Source of the DNA: an uncultured Flavobacteriaceae bacterium
GTDB taxonomy: Bacteria > Bacteroidota > Bacteroidia > Flavobacteriales > Flavobacteriaceae
DNA: 64,000 nt
Reading direction: 5' to 3'
NCBI GenBank assembly: GCA_947487895.1
Contig: CANKYF010000004.1
Span: 1-64,000, forward strand
In this document: piece after piece, positions 17,962 to 26,703 of the stretch
Numbering within the stretch: position 1 is the first letter of the stretch
Layout of the letters: every line of letters starts with the position of its first letter
Notes under the pieces: generated by a model
Database searches by the model: none
Told to the model about the DNA's origin: nothing
What the model saw: the letters and a program-made list of their open reading frames with translations, nothing else
Position numbers and translations under genes: made by a program

Positions 17962-19632
17962 TTAAGCCTTAGCTTCTTTTATAGCATCTAAATATCTTTT
18001 AAGTTGTTTTTTAACAACAGGGAATAGGAAATATAACCCTACCATATTGGGGAATACCATTGCAAAAATCATGGCATCTGAGAAAGCCCAAATTGAGTTC
18101 ATACTCGCTGCCGCACCAATTACAATAAATAATAAGAATAATAGCTTATATACTAAATCTGCTGTTCTACCTCTTCCAAATAAAAATTTCCAAGATTGTA
18201 AACCATAATAAGACCAAGAAATCATTGTTGAAACAGCAAACAATACCACTGCAATTGTTAAAAATACGTTTGAATAAGGAATGTATTCTGCAAAAGCAGA
18301 TGCCGTAATTCCTGCTCCTTCTTTTAATTCGCCATTAATTAATACTTTTCCTTTAACATCTGTATAAGTTATACCATCTACAATAGCATTAAAAGTACCA
18401 TCAGCTTGCTCAATCATTCCAGCTACACCTCCATAATCAAAAATCCCACCAGAGTTAAAGATAATTATTACCAGAGCGGTCATGGTACATATAACTACTG
18501 TATCAATAAATGGTTCTAATAAAGCTACCAATCCTTCAGATGCTGAATATTTAGTTTTAACTGCCGAATGGGCAATAGATGCAGAACCAGCACCTGCTTC
18601 ATTAGAGAAAGCAGCACGTTTGAATCCTACCAATAACACGCCTATCACTCCTCCAACTCCTATTGCTTTAGGATTAAACGCTTCTTTAAAAATAAGAGCA
18701 AAAGCATCATCAACTAATGAAATATTACTTAAAATAATATATAAACAAGCAGCTAGATAAAGTACTGCCATAAGTGGTACTACTTTTTCGGTTACTGAGG
18801 CAATACGTTTAATACCACCAATAATAATGATGCCGACTAGTACAGCCAATACTAAACCAATTACTGCTCCAGCACTAGAGCTTTCTAGTCCCATTAATTC
18901 TTTAAGAACAACTGTTGCTTGATTAGATTGCGCCGCATTTCCACCACCAAAAGAACCTCCAATACAAAATATGGCAAACAATACTGCTGCAATTTTACCA
19001 AACGTAGCAAAACCTTTCTCTTTTAAGCCTTTAGTGATATAATACATTGGTCCACCATATACCGTTCCATCTTCTCCTACATCTCTATATTGAACTCCTA
19101 AGGTACATTCAACAAATTTTGTGGACATACCTAATAATCCACAAACAATCATCCAAAATGTTGCTCCAGGTCCTCCAAGAGCAATTGCTAATGCTACACC
19201 TGCTATATTTCCGTTACCAACTGTACCAGAAACAGCTGTTGCTAATGCTTGAAAGTGACTCACCTCGCCTTCTTGACTTTCGTCTCTAATAGTTTCTATC
19301 GCATCTCCACCTGGAGTAACATCACCATATGCGGGTTCAACTACTGCACGATCTACATCATCATATTTCCCTCTTACAACATTAATGGCTTTACCAAAGA
19401 ATCTAATATTTGGGAAACCAAAATATATTGTAAAAAATGCAGCACTTCCTACTAATAACAATAACACAAAAGGGGCTCCTCCTATCTCAAAAAATATAAC
19501 ATTGCTAAAGAAATCTGAAATTGGTTTAAATCCTTCATCGATACGTTGATCTAAACCTTTTTCTGTGGCCTCTTGAGCAATAGTTAAAAATGGAAGTAAA
19601 ATAGAAGTTATTAATAGAAGATATTTCTTCAT
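17962..19632 (-). CDS. Sodium:alanine (AGCS family) symporter
   Basis: A 556-residue inner-membrane transporter with an N-terminal signal-like helix and about ten further hydrophobic spans. AGCS signatures are clear: GPGATFWMIVCGLLGMSTKF, GTVYGGPMYYITKGLKEKG, GSFGGGNAAQSNQ and FKRAAFSNEAGAGSASIAHS. Members take up alanine or glycine with Na+. It has a soluble insert near residues 420-450. It is transcribed toward the HhH gene 16 bases downstream, possibly as one unit. Substrate is inferred from the family only. Confidence 0.92.
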   Translation of the reverse strand: MKKYLLLITSILLPFLTIAQEATEKGLDQRIDEGFKPISDFFSNVIFFEIGGAPFVLLLLVGSAAFFTIYFGFPNIRFFGKAINVVRGKYDDVDRAVVEPAYGDVTPGGDAIETIRDESQEGEVSHFQALATAVSGTVGNGNIAGVALAIALGGPGATFWMIVCGLLGMSTKFVECTLGVQYRDVGEDGTVYGGPMYYITKGLKEKGFATFGKIAAVLFAIFCIGGSFGGGNAAQSNQATVVLKELMGLESSSAGAVIGLVLAVLVGIIIIGGIKRIASVTEKVVPLMAVLYLAACLYIILSNISLVDDAFALIFKEAFNPKAIGVGGVIGVLLVGFKRAAFSNEAGAGSASIAHSAVKTKYSASEGLVALLEPFIDTVVICTMTALVIIIFNSGGIFDYGGVAGMIEQADGTFNAIVDGITYTDVKGKVLINGELKEGAGITASAFAEYIPYSNVFLTIAVVLFAVSTMISWSYYGLQSWKFLFGRGRTADLVYKLLFLLFIVIGAAASMNSIWAFSDAMIFAMVFPNMVGLYFLFPVVKKQLKRYLDAIKEAKA

Positions 19633-19737
19633 AAGAAATTAGAATTAGTTAGAAATTAGTTAGGTTTCACTAAAAAATTATCATTAAAGATGGCAATATG
19701 CTAAAAAATATTGATTTTTTAAAATCATAACAGAGAT

Positions 19738-20769
19738 TTAACTGTTTTCAACATCAATATCAAAAGCAGAATTTAATTCTTCTATTTGCTCTGGTCTGCC
19801 TAGAACAATAATCTTAGAATTTGGCTCTAAAAGGGTTTCAGCTTCTGGATTAACAGTGTAATTTCCTTTGGCATCTTTATAACCAATTATATTACAGCCT
19901 GTTATTTTTCTAAAATCGAGATCCTTTATAGTTTTTGGTTTATTTGATTTATATAACTTTTCTACAGCTACTTCTTCAATATTAATATTAGACTCCCCAA
20001 CAATAGATAAATTATCTACAAACTCCATTAAACCAGGTACCACCACCAAAGATGCCATATGATCTCCACCTATTTTGTCTGGTAAAATAACATTATTAGC
20101 ACCTGCAAACTTCAATTTTTTATAAGATGACTCTTGCGATGCTCTACTAATAATATGCGCATTTTTATTTAATTGTCTTGCTGATAGTACCACAAACAAA
20201 TTATCGGCGTCATCTGGCAATGCAGAAATAAAACTAGATGCCCTATCAACACCAGCTAGCAATAATGTTTCATCTTCATTAGCGTTACCAATAACATAAG
20301 GTACATTATCTAACCTTAGACGCTCTTCCATTTCTTTGTCTTTTTCTATTACCACAAAAGACTTTTTGTGAGCCATAAGTTTTCTTACTGCTTGCTTACC
20401 ATTTCTACCATAACCACAAATAACAACGTGGTTTTTAAAGCTGTCAATTTGTTTCTGCATTTTTTTATGTTTTAATTCCCCTAAATCGTTTTTACTTAAG
20501 ATATATTCCGTAATGATAGAAATAGCATAACCAACTATTACAACACTGGTTAAAATTAAAAATACGGTAAATATTTTTGATTGTTGGTCTAGAGGCTGTA
20601 CTTCTCCAAACCCAACGGTAGTCATGGTTATGACTGTCATGTAAAGTGCATCTACCCAAGTGTAACCAGAAATAAATTTATACCCAATTACTCCTAATAG
20701 TAATAAAGCTACCAAAAGTATTATAGCTGTATAAATTTTAGATCTGAAGAGTTTTACAAGTGGATTCAT
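19738..20769 (-). CDS. Potassium channel with cytoplasmic TrkA-N/TrkA-C (RCK) domains
   Basis: A 343-residue two-helix channel: membrane spans at about residues 12-32 and 70-92, with a pore loop containing TMTTVGFGE. The filter is TVGFG, a known variant of the canonical TVGYG. A Rossmann-type TrkA-N domain follows (VVICGYGRNGKQAVRKLMAH, acidic FVVIEKDKE) and then a TrkA-C domain (residues about 260-335). Such proteins form tetramers gated by nucleotides or ions. It is three bases downstream of a PspC-domain gene, so the two are probably co-expressed. Confidence 0.88.
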   Translation of the reverse strand: MNPLVKLFRSKIYTAIILLVALLLLGVIGYKFISGYTWVDALYMTVITMTTVGFGEVQPLDQQSKIFTVFLILTSVVIVGYAISIITEYILSKNDLGELKHKKMQKQIDSFKNHVVICGYGRNGKQAVRKLMAHKKSFVVIEKDKEMEERLRLDNVPYVIGNANEDETLLLAGVDRASSFISALPDDADNLFVVLSARQLNKNAHIISRASQESSYKKLKFAGANNVILPDKIGGDHMASLVVVPGLMEFVDNLSIVGESNINIEEVAVEKLYKSNKPKTIKDLDFRKITGCNIIGYKDAKGNYTVNPEAETLLEPNSKIIVLGRPEQIEELNSAFDIDVENS

Positions 20770-20772
20770 AAA

Positions 20773-20997
20773 TTATAAGTCAAAAACAGAAGAACGCTTG
20801 GTATAAATTAAGTCTTTAATTCGCATCCAAAATGCCAAAAATAAATACAAAGCGAAACCAAACCCTACGGTTACAAAAGTTAAATACATAAAGGAAAGTC
20901 TAACAACTTTTGCTCTAATTCCCCATCTTTCTGCAATGCGTTGGCAGACGTAATATCCGTGTTTTTGAAAAAAATAAAGTGTTCCTCTAGCTTTCAT
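20773..20997 (-). CDS. PspC-domain small membrane protein
   Basis: A 74-residue protein with the PspC pattern: an N-terminal cytoplasmic part (VCQRIAERWGIRAKVVRLSF) and one long hydrophobic helix (residues about 36-58, LTFVTVGFGFALYLFLAFWM). PspC proteins take part in envelope-stress sensing. This one is a minimal stand-alone version. It ends three bases before the potassium-channel gene and starts 36 bases after the DUF2851 gene, so all three probably form one leftward unit. Confidence 0.8.
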   Translation of the reverse strand: MKARGTLYFFQKHGYYVCQRIAERWGIRAKVVRLSFMYLTFVTVGFGFALYLFLAFWMRIKDLIYTKRSSVFDL

Positions 20998-21033
20998 GCT
21001 GCAAGTTAACTTTTACTTTACAAGTTTAAAAGT

Positions 21034-22305
21034 TTATTTATTTAAAATTGAATTACCAACTACACATTTTAAACACTTATTCTTGTTACAATATTCAGTT
21101 TTAAGCTGAATTAATGCTTGAGATTGGAGCGATGATTTTGATACTTTCTTTAATTTGTCAAACGCAGAAATAATACTATTCTTCTCTGAAGAAAGTGTAT
21201 TTGCAATTTCTATAATGGTATTATTAATGTCTTCTCCTTTTTGCTTTGCGTAACAAAATTTAATTGGTAAAATAGTATTTATAAGTAGTAAGTCTATAAA
21301 AGACTTAGTAAGTACTTTATTTGATGATTTAGATGCCTTTTGAAACGTATAATGGTTTTTCCAAAATTCTGAAGTTGATACTTTAAATACACTGTAAAAA
21401 TCTTCTAAATTATTAGTTTCTATAATTTTTGAAAATAAATTTTGATGTAGATGATACAACTTGGTTAATTGTGACAATCTAATTGTTGGAAAATTTAATG
21501 GTCGTAATCTAAAGAATTGAATTGGTAATACATTAGAATTATTTAAACCAAACTTCTGTTTTAAAAACTCATATTCCTTTTTCAAAGTTAAAAAATATAC
21601 ATCTTGAATATCTGCTTCTAGCAATCTTGCTTGCCCCATAAAAAGTGCTTCTAATCTGGTTTCATTAGATTGTACTTTCCTTACTATTGAAAAATCTATA
21701 GATTCTGCAAGACTTAAAAAAGCGTCTCCATTTACTTTTAATCCAAAATTTTTAGCTAGCATTTTAAATAAAACGGCCTCCCAATTGTTTTTAGAAGCAT
21801 CAAGTAATTGTTCTATATCTCTAGCTTTTCTTTCTAAACGTTCAAAATATAAACGTTCTAACCAGTTATTTAGAAGAAATTCATCTATTTGAAAAAAATC
21901 AGTTTCACAGTTAATCCATTTCGCTTTATTAGAAAATAGCTCATTGTAATTATTTAATACATTAGCTTCAACCAATCCATTTAACTCTAGTGCAGGAATT
22001 ACAGAATTATCCTTTCTAAAAACTTGAGTATCATCTTCCCATACAACATGCAGTATAACATTATCATAAGCCTTATCTTTTTCATGATTGTGTAAAAACC
22101 AATCTGATGCTTTTACATGAATTTCTACATTTCCAGCCCAAAGCTGATTATCAATTTCAATTTGGGCATTAAAAAAATCTGGTCCTGAATTTGTATTGTA
22201 GTGTCCTACAGAATGTATAACTATTGTTTCTCCTGTAGTGGTTTTTAAATTACTAAATTGAATTTTTTTGTAATTCCATAAGTAGTGTAAAAAATCTTCT
22301 TGCAT
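21034..22305 (-). CDS. DUF2851 family protein
   Basis: A 423-residue soluble protein typical of the DUF2851 family, common in Bacteroidota. It has the conserved N-terminal stretch with SVGHYNTNSGPDFFNAQIEI and GNVEIHVKASDWFLHNHEKD, the LHVVWEDDTQVFR motif, and a C-terminal cysteine set (CNKNKCLKCVVGNSIL) that could bind metal. Function is not established. No signal peptide. It heads the leftward DUF2851-PspC-channel run and is divergent from the DUF2721 gene. Confidence 0.85.
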   Translation of the reverse strand: MQEDFLHYLWNYKKIQFSNLKTTTGETIVIHSVGHYNTNSGPDFFNAQIEIDNQLWAGNVEIHVKASDWFLHNHEKDKAYDNVILHVVWEDDTQVFRKDNSVIPALELNGLVEANVLNNYNELFSNKAKWINCETDFFQIDEFLLNNWLERLYFERLERKARDIEQLLDASKNNWEAVLFKMLAKNFGLKVNGDAFLSLAESIDFSIVRKVQSNETRLEALFMGQARLLEADIQDVYFLTLKKEYEFLKQKFGLNNSNVLPIQFFRLRPLNFPTIRLSQLTKLYHLHQNLFSKIIETNNLEDFYSVFKVSTSEFWKNHYTFQKASKSSNKVLTKSFIDLLLINTILPIKFCYAKQKGEDINNTIIEIANTLSSEKNSIISAFDKLKKVSKSSLQSQALIQLKTEYCNKNKCLKCVVGNSILNK

Positions 22306-22396
22306 GCTCCTAAAATAGGAAAAGTTATACGTTATTAAAATTTAATACAACTAAACTTCTAAAACTTACTTTGTAATTTTGTTATAAATTTATTTT

Positions 22397-22801
22397 ATGA
22401 ATGAACTCACATTAACAACCCCTGCTCTTTTATTTTCGGCTATATCTTTAATAATGTTAGCCTATACCAATAGATTTTTGGCGTATGCATCTGTTATTAG
22501 GAATTTACATGATAAGTACAAACAGAATAAAGACAGTGTTTTAATTGCTCAAATAAAAAACATAAAGCAAAGACTTTATTTAACCAGATCAATGCAAATT
22601 TTAGGTATTACAAGTTTATTGTTTTGCGTTTTAACTATGTTTTTAATTTACATAGAGTTTAATAACATTGCTATTTGGGCTTTTGGCTTAGCTTTATTAT
22701 TACTTATTGCTTCATTAGCGCTTTTAATTATTGAAATTCAAATTTCTGTTAAAGCATTAGAACATCATATTAGTGATATAGAAGAAGATATAACCTCTTA
22801 A
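22397..22801 (+). CDS. DUF2721 family membrane protein
   Basis: A 134-residue protein with a hydrophobic N-terminal span (residues 7-26), a basic cytoplasmic loop (HDKYKQNKDSVLIAQIKNIK) and two adjacent spans at about residues 60-110. This is the DUF2721 layout. Role unknown. It is a single rightward gene between leftward neighbours. A TAATTTTG at 22374-22381 could be the -7 element of its promoter, but no TTG lies at the right distance. Confidence 0.75.
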   Translation: MNELTLTTPALLFSAISLIMLAYTNRFLAYASVIRNLHDKYKQNKDSVLIAQIKNIKQRLYLTRSMQILGITSLLFCVLTMFLIYIEFNNIAIWAFGLALLLLIASLALLIIEIQISVKALEHHISDIEEDITS

Positions 22802-22909
22802 AACATTAGTTTGTTTTGCGTTAGTGATTGTAAACTATGTTGGCGCTCATCTACTTATTACAAAATACGACTTGTGAACATACATCTTTTATAAAAAAGA
22901 AGACACAAA

Positions 22910-24145
22910 TTAATCGAACCTAATAGCCTTTACTGGAGATATTTTTGTAATAATATAAGAAGGGATTAACAGCATTAATAAACACAATACAAGAGTCCCT
23001 ATATTTAAGGCTAACACATAACCTATATTTAAATATATTGGCGCTTCTGTTACATAATATGTTTCTGGATTCATGGGTATTATCCCAAAGTATTTTTGAA
23101 TTAACAGAAGTCCTAAACCTAAAACATTACCCCAAAACAGTCCTAATAAAATAAGGTAAGAGGCATTATAGATAAACAGTTTACGTATACTCCAGTTATT
23201 ACTCCCAATTGCTTTTAGAATTCCAATCATTTGAGTACGCTCTAGTATTAATACCAACAATGCAGTGATCATATTAATGCCAGCAATTAAAATCATAATA
23301 CCAATAATACCATAAATATTAGTATCAAAGATTTTAATCCATTCAAATATAGAACTGTACTTATGCTCTATGGTTTGTGTATTTAATAAAGAGGATGTTT
23401 CCTCATAAATCTGAATACCCTTTTCTGCAAGTTTACCATAATCGTCTATAAATACTTCAAAGTTGCCTACTTTGTCTTTTCCCCACTTATTGATACGTTG
23501 TATGTGACGAATATCTCCAATAATAAAATTGGCATCAAAATCTTGAAATCCTGAATTATAAATACCTACTATGGTATAGGTGATAATATTTGGAGGTCTT
23601 TCAGAATCACTTTTAAGAAATACCATTTGAAACGTCTCATTAAGCTTCAACTGTAATCTATTGGCAAAATATTCAGAAATTAAAACATCTTCGTTTCTCT
23701 TTTGGGTGTAATCTGGAAGCCTTCCTTCAACTAAAAATTCTTCAAAATATTTCCACTCATAGTCTGCTCCTACTCCTTTTAAATAGGCTCCCTCGAAATC
23801 TTTTCCTGTTCTAACCACTCCATATTTTGAAGCTACTGCTTGTATATGTGCTATACCTTCAACAGTTTTAAACTCAGGGTAAAAATCTTGATTTTTTGAA
23901 ATAGGCGTTATACTCTCTTCTGAAGTATTACTATCATAATTAGTGATTAAAATATGCCCATTAAAAGCGACTACTTTATCTCTAATTTTTTTCTGTAAAC
24001 CAATACCAGTTGCAATAGCTACCATCATGACCACCATACCTATAGCAATAGCAGCGATACCAATTTTTATTATTGGTGCCGATACACTACTTTTATACGC
24101 TTTACTACTAATAATGCGTTTAGCTATAAAATACTCGTAATTCAA
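22910..24145 (-). CDS. ABC transporter permease of the LolC/FtsX (MacB-like) type
   Basis: A four-span permease of about 412 residues: one N-terminal span (AIAIGMVVMMVAIATGIGL), a large periplasmic domain, then three spans with the FtsX signature (IIGIMILIAGINMITALLVL, ILERTQMIGILKAIGSNNWS). LolC/E-type proteins extract lipoproteins from the inner membrane with an ATPase; no ATPase gene is adjacent. I choose the TTG at 24145 as start (NYEYFIAKRI, as in relatives). The longer frame begins at TTG 24172 and would overlap the divergent NamZ-like gene. Confidence 0.85.
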   Translation of the reverse strand: MNYEYFIAKRIISSKAYKSSVSAPIIKIGIAAIAIGMVVMMVAIATGIGLQKKIRDKVVAFNGHILITNYDSNTSEESITPISKNQDFYPEFKTVEGIAHIQAVASKYGVVRTGKDFEGAYLKGVGADYEWKYFEEFLVEGRLPDYTQKRNEDVLISEYFANRLQLKLNETFQMVFLKSDSERPPNIITYTIVGIYNSGFQDFDANFIIGDIRHIQRINKWGKDKVGNFEVFIDDYGKLAEKGIQIYEETSSLLNTQTIEHKYSSIFEWIKIFDTNIYGIIGIMILIAGINMITALLVLILERTQMIGILKAIGSNNWSIRKLFIYNASYLILLGLFWGNVLGLGLLLIQKYFGIIPMNPETYYVTEAPIYLNIGYVLALNIGTLVLCLLMLLIPSYIITKISPVKAIRFD

Positions 24146-24152
24146 TTTTAAA

Positions 24153-25412
24153 ATGCGGTTTACTCTGGTCAAAAATACATTTTTATTATTTGTTTTAATA
24201 CTTATTTCTTGTGGAAACGTTAAGAAAGCTGATAATAAAAAGGAAATTATAGATGAATTAAATGCTCAAGGTGCTCAAATTGACAGTTTACTTAACGTAG
24301 GTGCTAATCAAACAAATACCTATTTACCATTACTAAAAGAAAAGCAAGTTGGAATTGTTGCAAATCAGACCAGTGTTATTTTTTATGGCCAAAAACTGAA
24401 GAACAAAAACCATAATTATACGCATATTGTTGATTCTTTATTGACTTTAAATGTTGATGTAAAAAAGGTATTTGCTCCAGAACATGGATTTAGAGGAAAG
24501 GCTGATGCTGGTGAGCATGTAAATGATGGTTTTGATACTAAAACTAATTTGCCTATTATTTCTCTTCACGGAAAAAACAGAAAACCCACTCCTGAACAAC
24601 TTAATGATCTTGATATTGTAATTTTTGACATTCAAGATGTTGGCGTAAGGTTTTATACTTATATCTCTACATTACATAATGTTATGGAAGCTTGTGCAGA
24701 AGCTAAAATTCCTGTTATAATATTAGATAGACCTAATCCAAACGGACATTATGTAGATGGCCCAACTTTGAAAATAGAAAACCAGAGTTTTCTTGGAATG
24801 CATCCGATACCCCTAGTACACGGAATGACTATTGCTGAATATGCTAAAATGATTAACGGAGAAAAATGGTTAGCTGATGAGTTACAATGTGATATTACAG
24901 TAATTCCTGTTAAAAACTATACCCATAACACTACTTATAGTTTGCCCATAAGGCCTTCACCTAACTTACCCAACGATCAAGCTATAAAATTATACCCAAG
25001 TCTAGGTCTTTTTGAAGGCACTACTATAAATGCAGGTAGAGGTACTGAATTTCAATTTCAACGTTATGGAGCGCCTTTTTTAAACAAAGAGACTATGAAT
25101 TTCACTTACACTCCAGTTGCAAATTTTGGTGCTAAATACCCAAAACATCAAAATGAATTATGCTATGGTGAAGATTTGAAAGACGAAAGGCTTAACGGCA
25201 TTATGACCTTAAAATGGGTCATTAAGGCTTATCAAAATGCAACAGATAAATCTAAGTTTTTTAACACTGCTAATTTCACTAAACATGCTGGCATAAAGCT
25301 ATTACAACAACAAATTGAAGCTGGGTTAAGTGAAAAAGAAATAAAAGCGACTTGGCAAGAAGATTTAGACGCTTTTAAGAAAATACGAGAAAAGTATTTA
25401 TTGTATGATTAA
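24153..25412 (+). CDS. DUF1343 protein, exo-beta-N-acetylmuramidase NamZ family (GH171)
   Basis: A 419-residue lipoprotein: signal segment VKNTFLLFVLILISC gives a lipobox Cys at residue 20. The DUF1343 core has VFAPEHGFRGKADAGEHVND, VIFDIQDVGVRFYTYISTLH and ILDRPNPNGHYVDGP. Characterised members (NamZ, family GH171) release MurNAc from peptidoglycan fragments, so a role in cell-wall recycling is likely, here at a membrane surface. The start is only seven bases from the divergent permease start, so their promoters must overlap the opposite coding regions. Confidence 0.85.
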   Translation: MRFTLVKNTFLLFVLILISCGNVKKADNKKEIIDELNAQGAQIDSLLNVGANQTNTYLPLLKEKQVGIVANQTSVIFYGQKLKNKNHNYTHIVDSLLTLNVDVKKVFAPEHGFRGKADAGEHVNDGFDTKTNLPIISLHGKNRKPTPEQLNDLDIVIFDIQDVGVRFYTYISTLHNVMEACAEAKIPVIILDRPNPNGHYVDGPTLKIENQSFLGMHPIPLVHGMTIAEYAKMINGEKWLADELQCDITVIPVKNYTHNTTYSLPIRPSPNLPNDQAIKLYPSLGLFEGTTINAGRGTEFQFQRYGAPFLNKETMNFTYTPVANFGAKYPKHQNELCYGEDLKDERLNGIMTLKWVIKAYQNATDKSKFFNTANFTKHAGIKLLQQQIEAGLSEKEIKATWQEDLDAFKKIREKYLLYD

Positions 25413-25423
25413 TTTATGTTTAT

Positions 25424-25437
25424 CTTCTCGAAATGAT
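25424..25437. repeat. Fragment of a TTCTCGAAATGA-type repeat
   Basis: CTTCTCGAAATGATAC between the NamZ-like and glycerophosphodiesterase genes matches the CTCGAAATGACA portion of the larger element at 29415-29592. Confidence 0.4.
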
Positions 25438-25440
25438 ACA

Positions 25441-26364
25441 TTACTTCAATAGTTTTATGAGTCTATCGGGATAATCAGTAATAATACCATCAACATTTAA
25501 GTCTATCATTTGCTTTAAATCTTCAACTTCATTAATAGTCCAAGGAATTACTTTAAAGTTTTCTCCTTGTAAGTTTTTAACTTTTTCAACATTTAATAAT
25601 TTAAAATACGGACTAATAATTTCTGGTATAAAAGACAACTTACTCAATTTATCTTGTATAGTTTCATCTTCATCAACTAATAAAGCTAATGGCATTTCTG
25701 GGGATTGCTTTTTTATTTCTTCTAGAATACGTATATCAAAACTCTGTAAATTAGTGGCAGTAAATGCTTCATTTTCATTTAAGACCTCTAAAACCAACGT
25801 TACAAATTCTTCAGGGATCGGTGTATAAATCTCATCATATTCTGGTAAAGCTTTTAATTCTATATTGAATTTAATGTCTGAGTTTAATTTTTTAGAAATT
25901 TGAATTACTTCCTCTAAAGAAGGTTTACGAGTTTTTAACTTTCCCTGTTCAGGAAACCTTGGATGTTTCTTGGTACCACAATCAAATTGTTTGATACTAT
26001 CAAACGTCATTTCATAAAGATTGTATTGTTTCTCATTCTCTTCAGTTATTTCGTTCCCGCTTGGGGTAAGACAAATTTCATGATTCATAAATGGTTCATG
26101 AGATACCACTACAATATTATCTTTTGAAATAACAACATCCAGCTCTAAAGTATGGACTCCTAATTCAATGGTTTTTTTAAAAGCTTCTATGGTATTTTCG
26201 GGTAAAATCCCTCTACAACCTCTATGTCCTTGAATGTCTATAATTTTTGATGTGTTACAATTCATTAAAAGAAAAAATATAAATAAGATTAAGTAAAAAT
26301 AAAGTTTTGCACTCCTGATGTCAGTCTGAGCCTGTCGAAGACGCTTTTTCGATCGGATTACCAT
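25441..26364 (-). CDS. Glycerophosphodiester phosphodiesterase family protein
   Basis: A GDPD-type TIM barrel with the N-terminal catalytic signature GHRGCRGILPENTIEAF, ELDVVISKDNIVVVSHEP, then ELKALPEYDE and a C-terminal PWTINEVEDLKQMIDLNVDG, quoted in parts. It hydrolyses glycerophosphodiesters to glycerol 3-phosphate and an alcohol. A hydrophobic stretch ending in MNC near residue 34 suggests a lipoprotein. The only in-frame ATG ahead of that stretch is at 26364, and residues about 8-18 of that frame are encoded by a REP-like repeat, so the true N-terminus is uncertain. It overlaps the GIY-YIG gene by 44 bases. Confidence 0.82.
   Translation of the reverse strand: MVIRSKKRLRQAQTDIRSAKLYFYLILFIFFLLMNCNTSKIIDIQGHRGCRGILPENTIEAFKKTIELGVHTLELDVVISKDNIVVVSHEPFMNHEICLTPSGNEITEENEKQYNLYEMTFDSIKQFDCGTKKHPRFPEQGKLKTRKPSLEEVIQISKKLNSDIKFNIELKALPEYDEIYTPIPEEFVTLVLEVLNENEAFTATNLQSFDIRILEEIKKQSPEMPLALLVDEDETIQDKLSKLSFIPEIISPYFKLLNVEKVKNLQGENFKVIPWTINEVEDLKQMIDLNVDGIITDYPDRLIKLLK
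26320..26340 (-). repeat. REP-like repeat at the 3' end of the GIY-YIG gene
   Basis: The minus-strand CTTCGACAGGCTCAGACTGAC forms the last codons and stop of the GIY-YIG frame. It is an inverted copy of the repeat at 26671-26693. Confidence 0.7.
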
Positions 26365-26650
26365 ACTCTGTATAGTTTTTAGAGAATTTAATTAAATCAT
26401 TCCAGTTTTCAGATATTAATGCTTGTTTTTTTCTCCTAGACCAACCTTTTATTTGTTTTTCTATTTTAATAGCTTCATCTGGTTTAGTACATCCTAAATA
26501 CCATACTAACTCAAGAGGTTGCCTTTTATATGTGTAACTAAATGATTTTTTAGTTTTATGTTCAATTAGTCTTCTTTCTAAATTATTAGTAATACCAGTA
26601 TAAAAGGAATCATCTGAACATTTTAGTATATATACAAAATAAGTTTTCAT
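26321..26650 (-). CDS. GIY-YIG nuclease family protein
   Basis: A 109-residue single-domain GIY-YIG protein: YFVYILKCSDDSFYTGITNN contains the YVY/Y-TG-T core, followed by LERRLIEHK with the catalytic Arg, and EAIKIEKQIKGWSRRKKQAL with the catalytic Glu. Such stand-alone proteins (UvrC/YhbQ type) are frequent and patchy in Bacteroidota, and their cellular role is unclear. The last residues (ASSTGSD) come from a REP-like repeat, and an inverted copy of that repeat lies 20 bases upstream of the start, so the gene is bracketed by the repeat. Confidence 0.88.
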   Translation of the reverse strand: MKTYFVYILKCSDDSFYTGITNNLERRLIEHKTKKSFSYTYKRQPLELVWYLGCTKPDEAIKIEKQIKGWSRRKKQALISENWNDLIKFSKNYTEYGNPIEKASSTGSD

Positions 26651-26670
26651 AATTGATTATAACATAAAGG

Positions 26671-26693
26671 CACTTCGACAAGCTCAGTGTGAC
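26671..26693 (+). repeat. REP-like repeat upstream of the GIY-YIG gene
   Basis: CACTTCGACAAGCTCAGTGT plus GAC lies between the GIY-YIG and sterol-desaturase genes. It faces the copy at 26320-26340 in inverted orientation. Confidence 0.7.
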
Positions 26694-26703
26694 AACATAA
26701 GGT

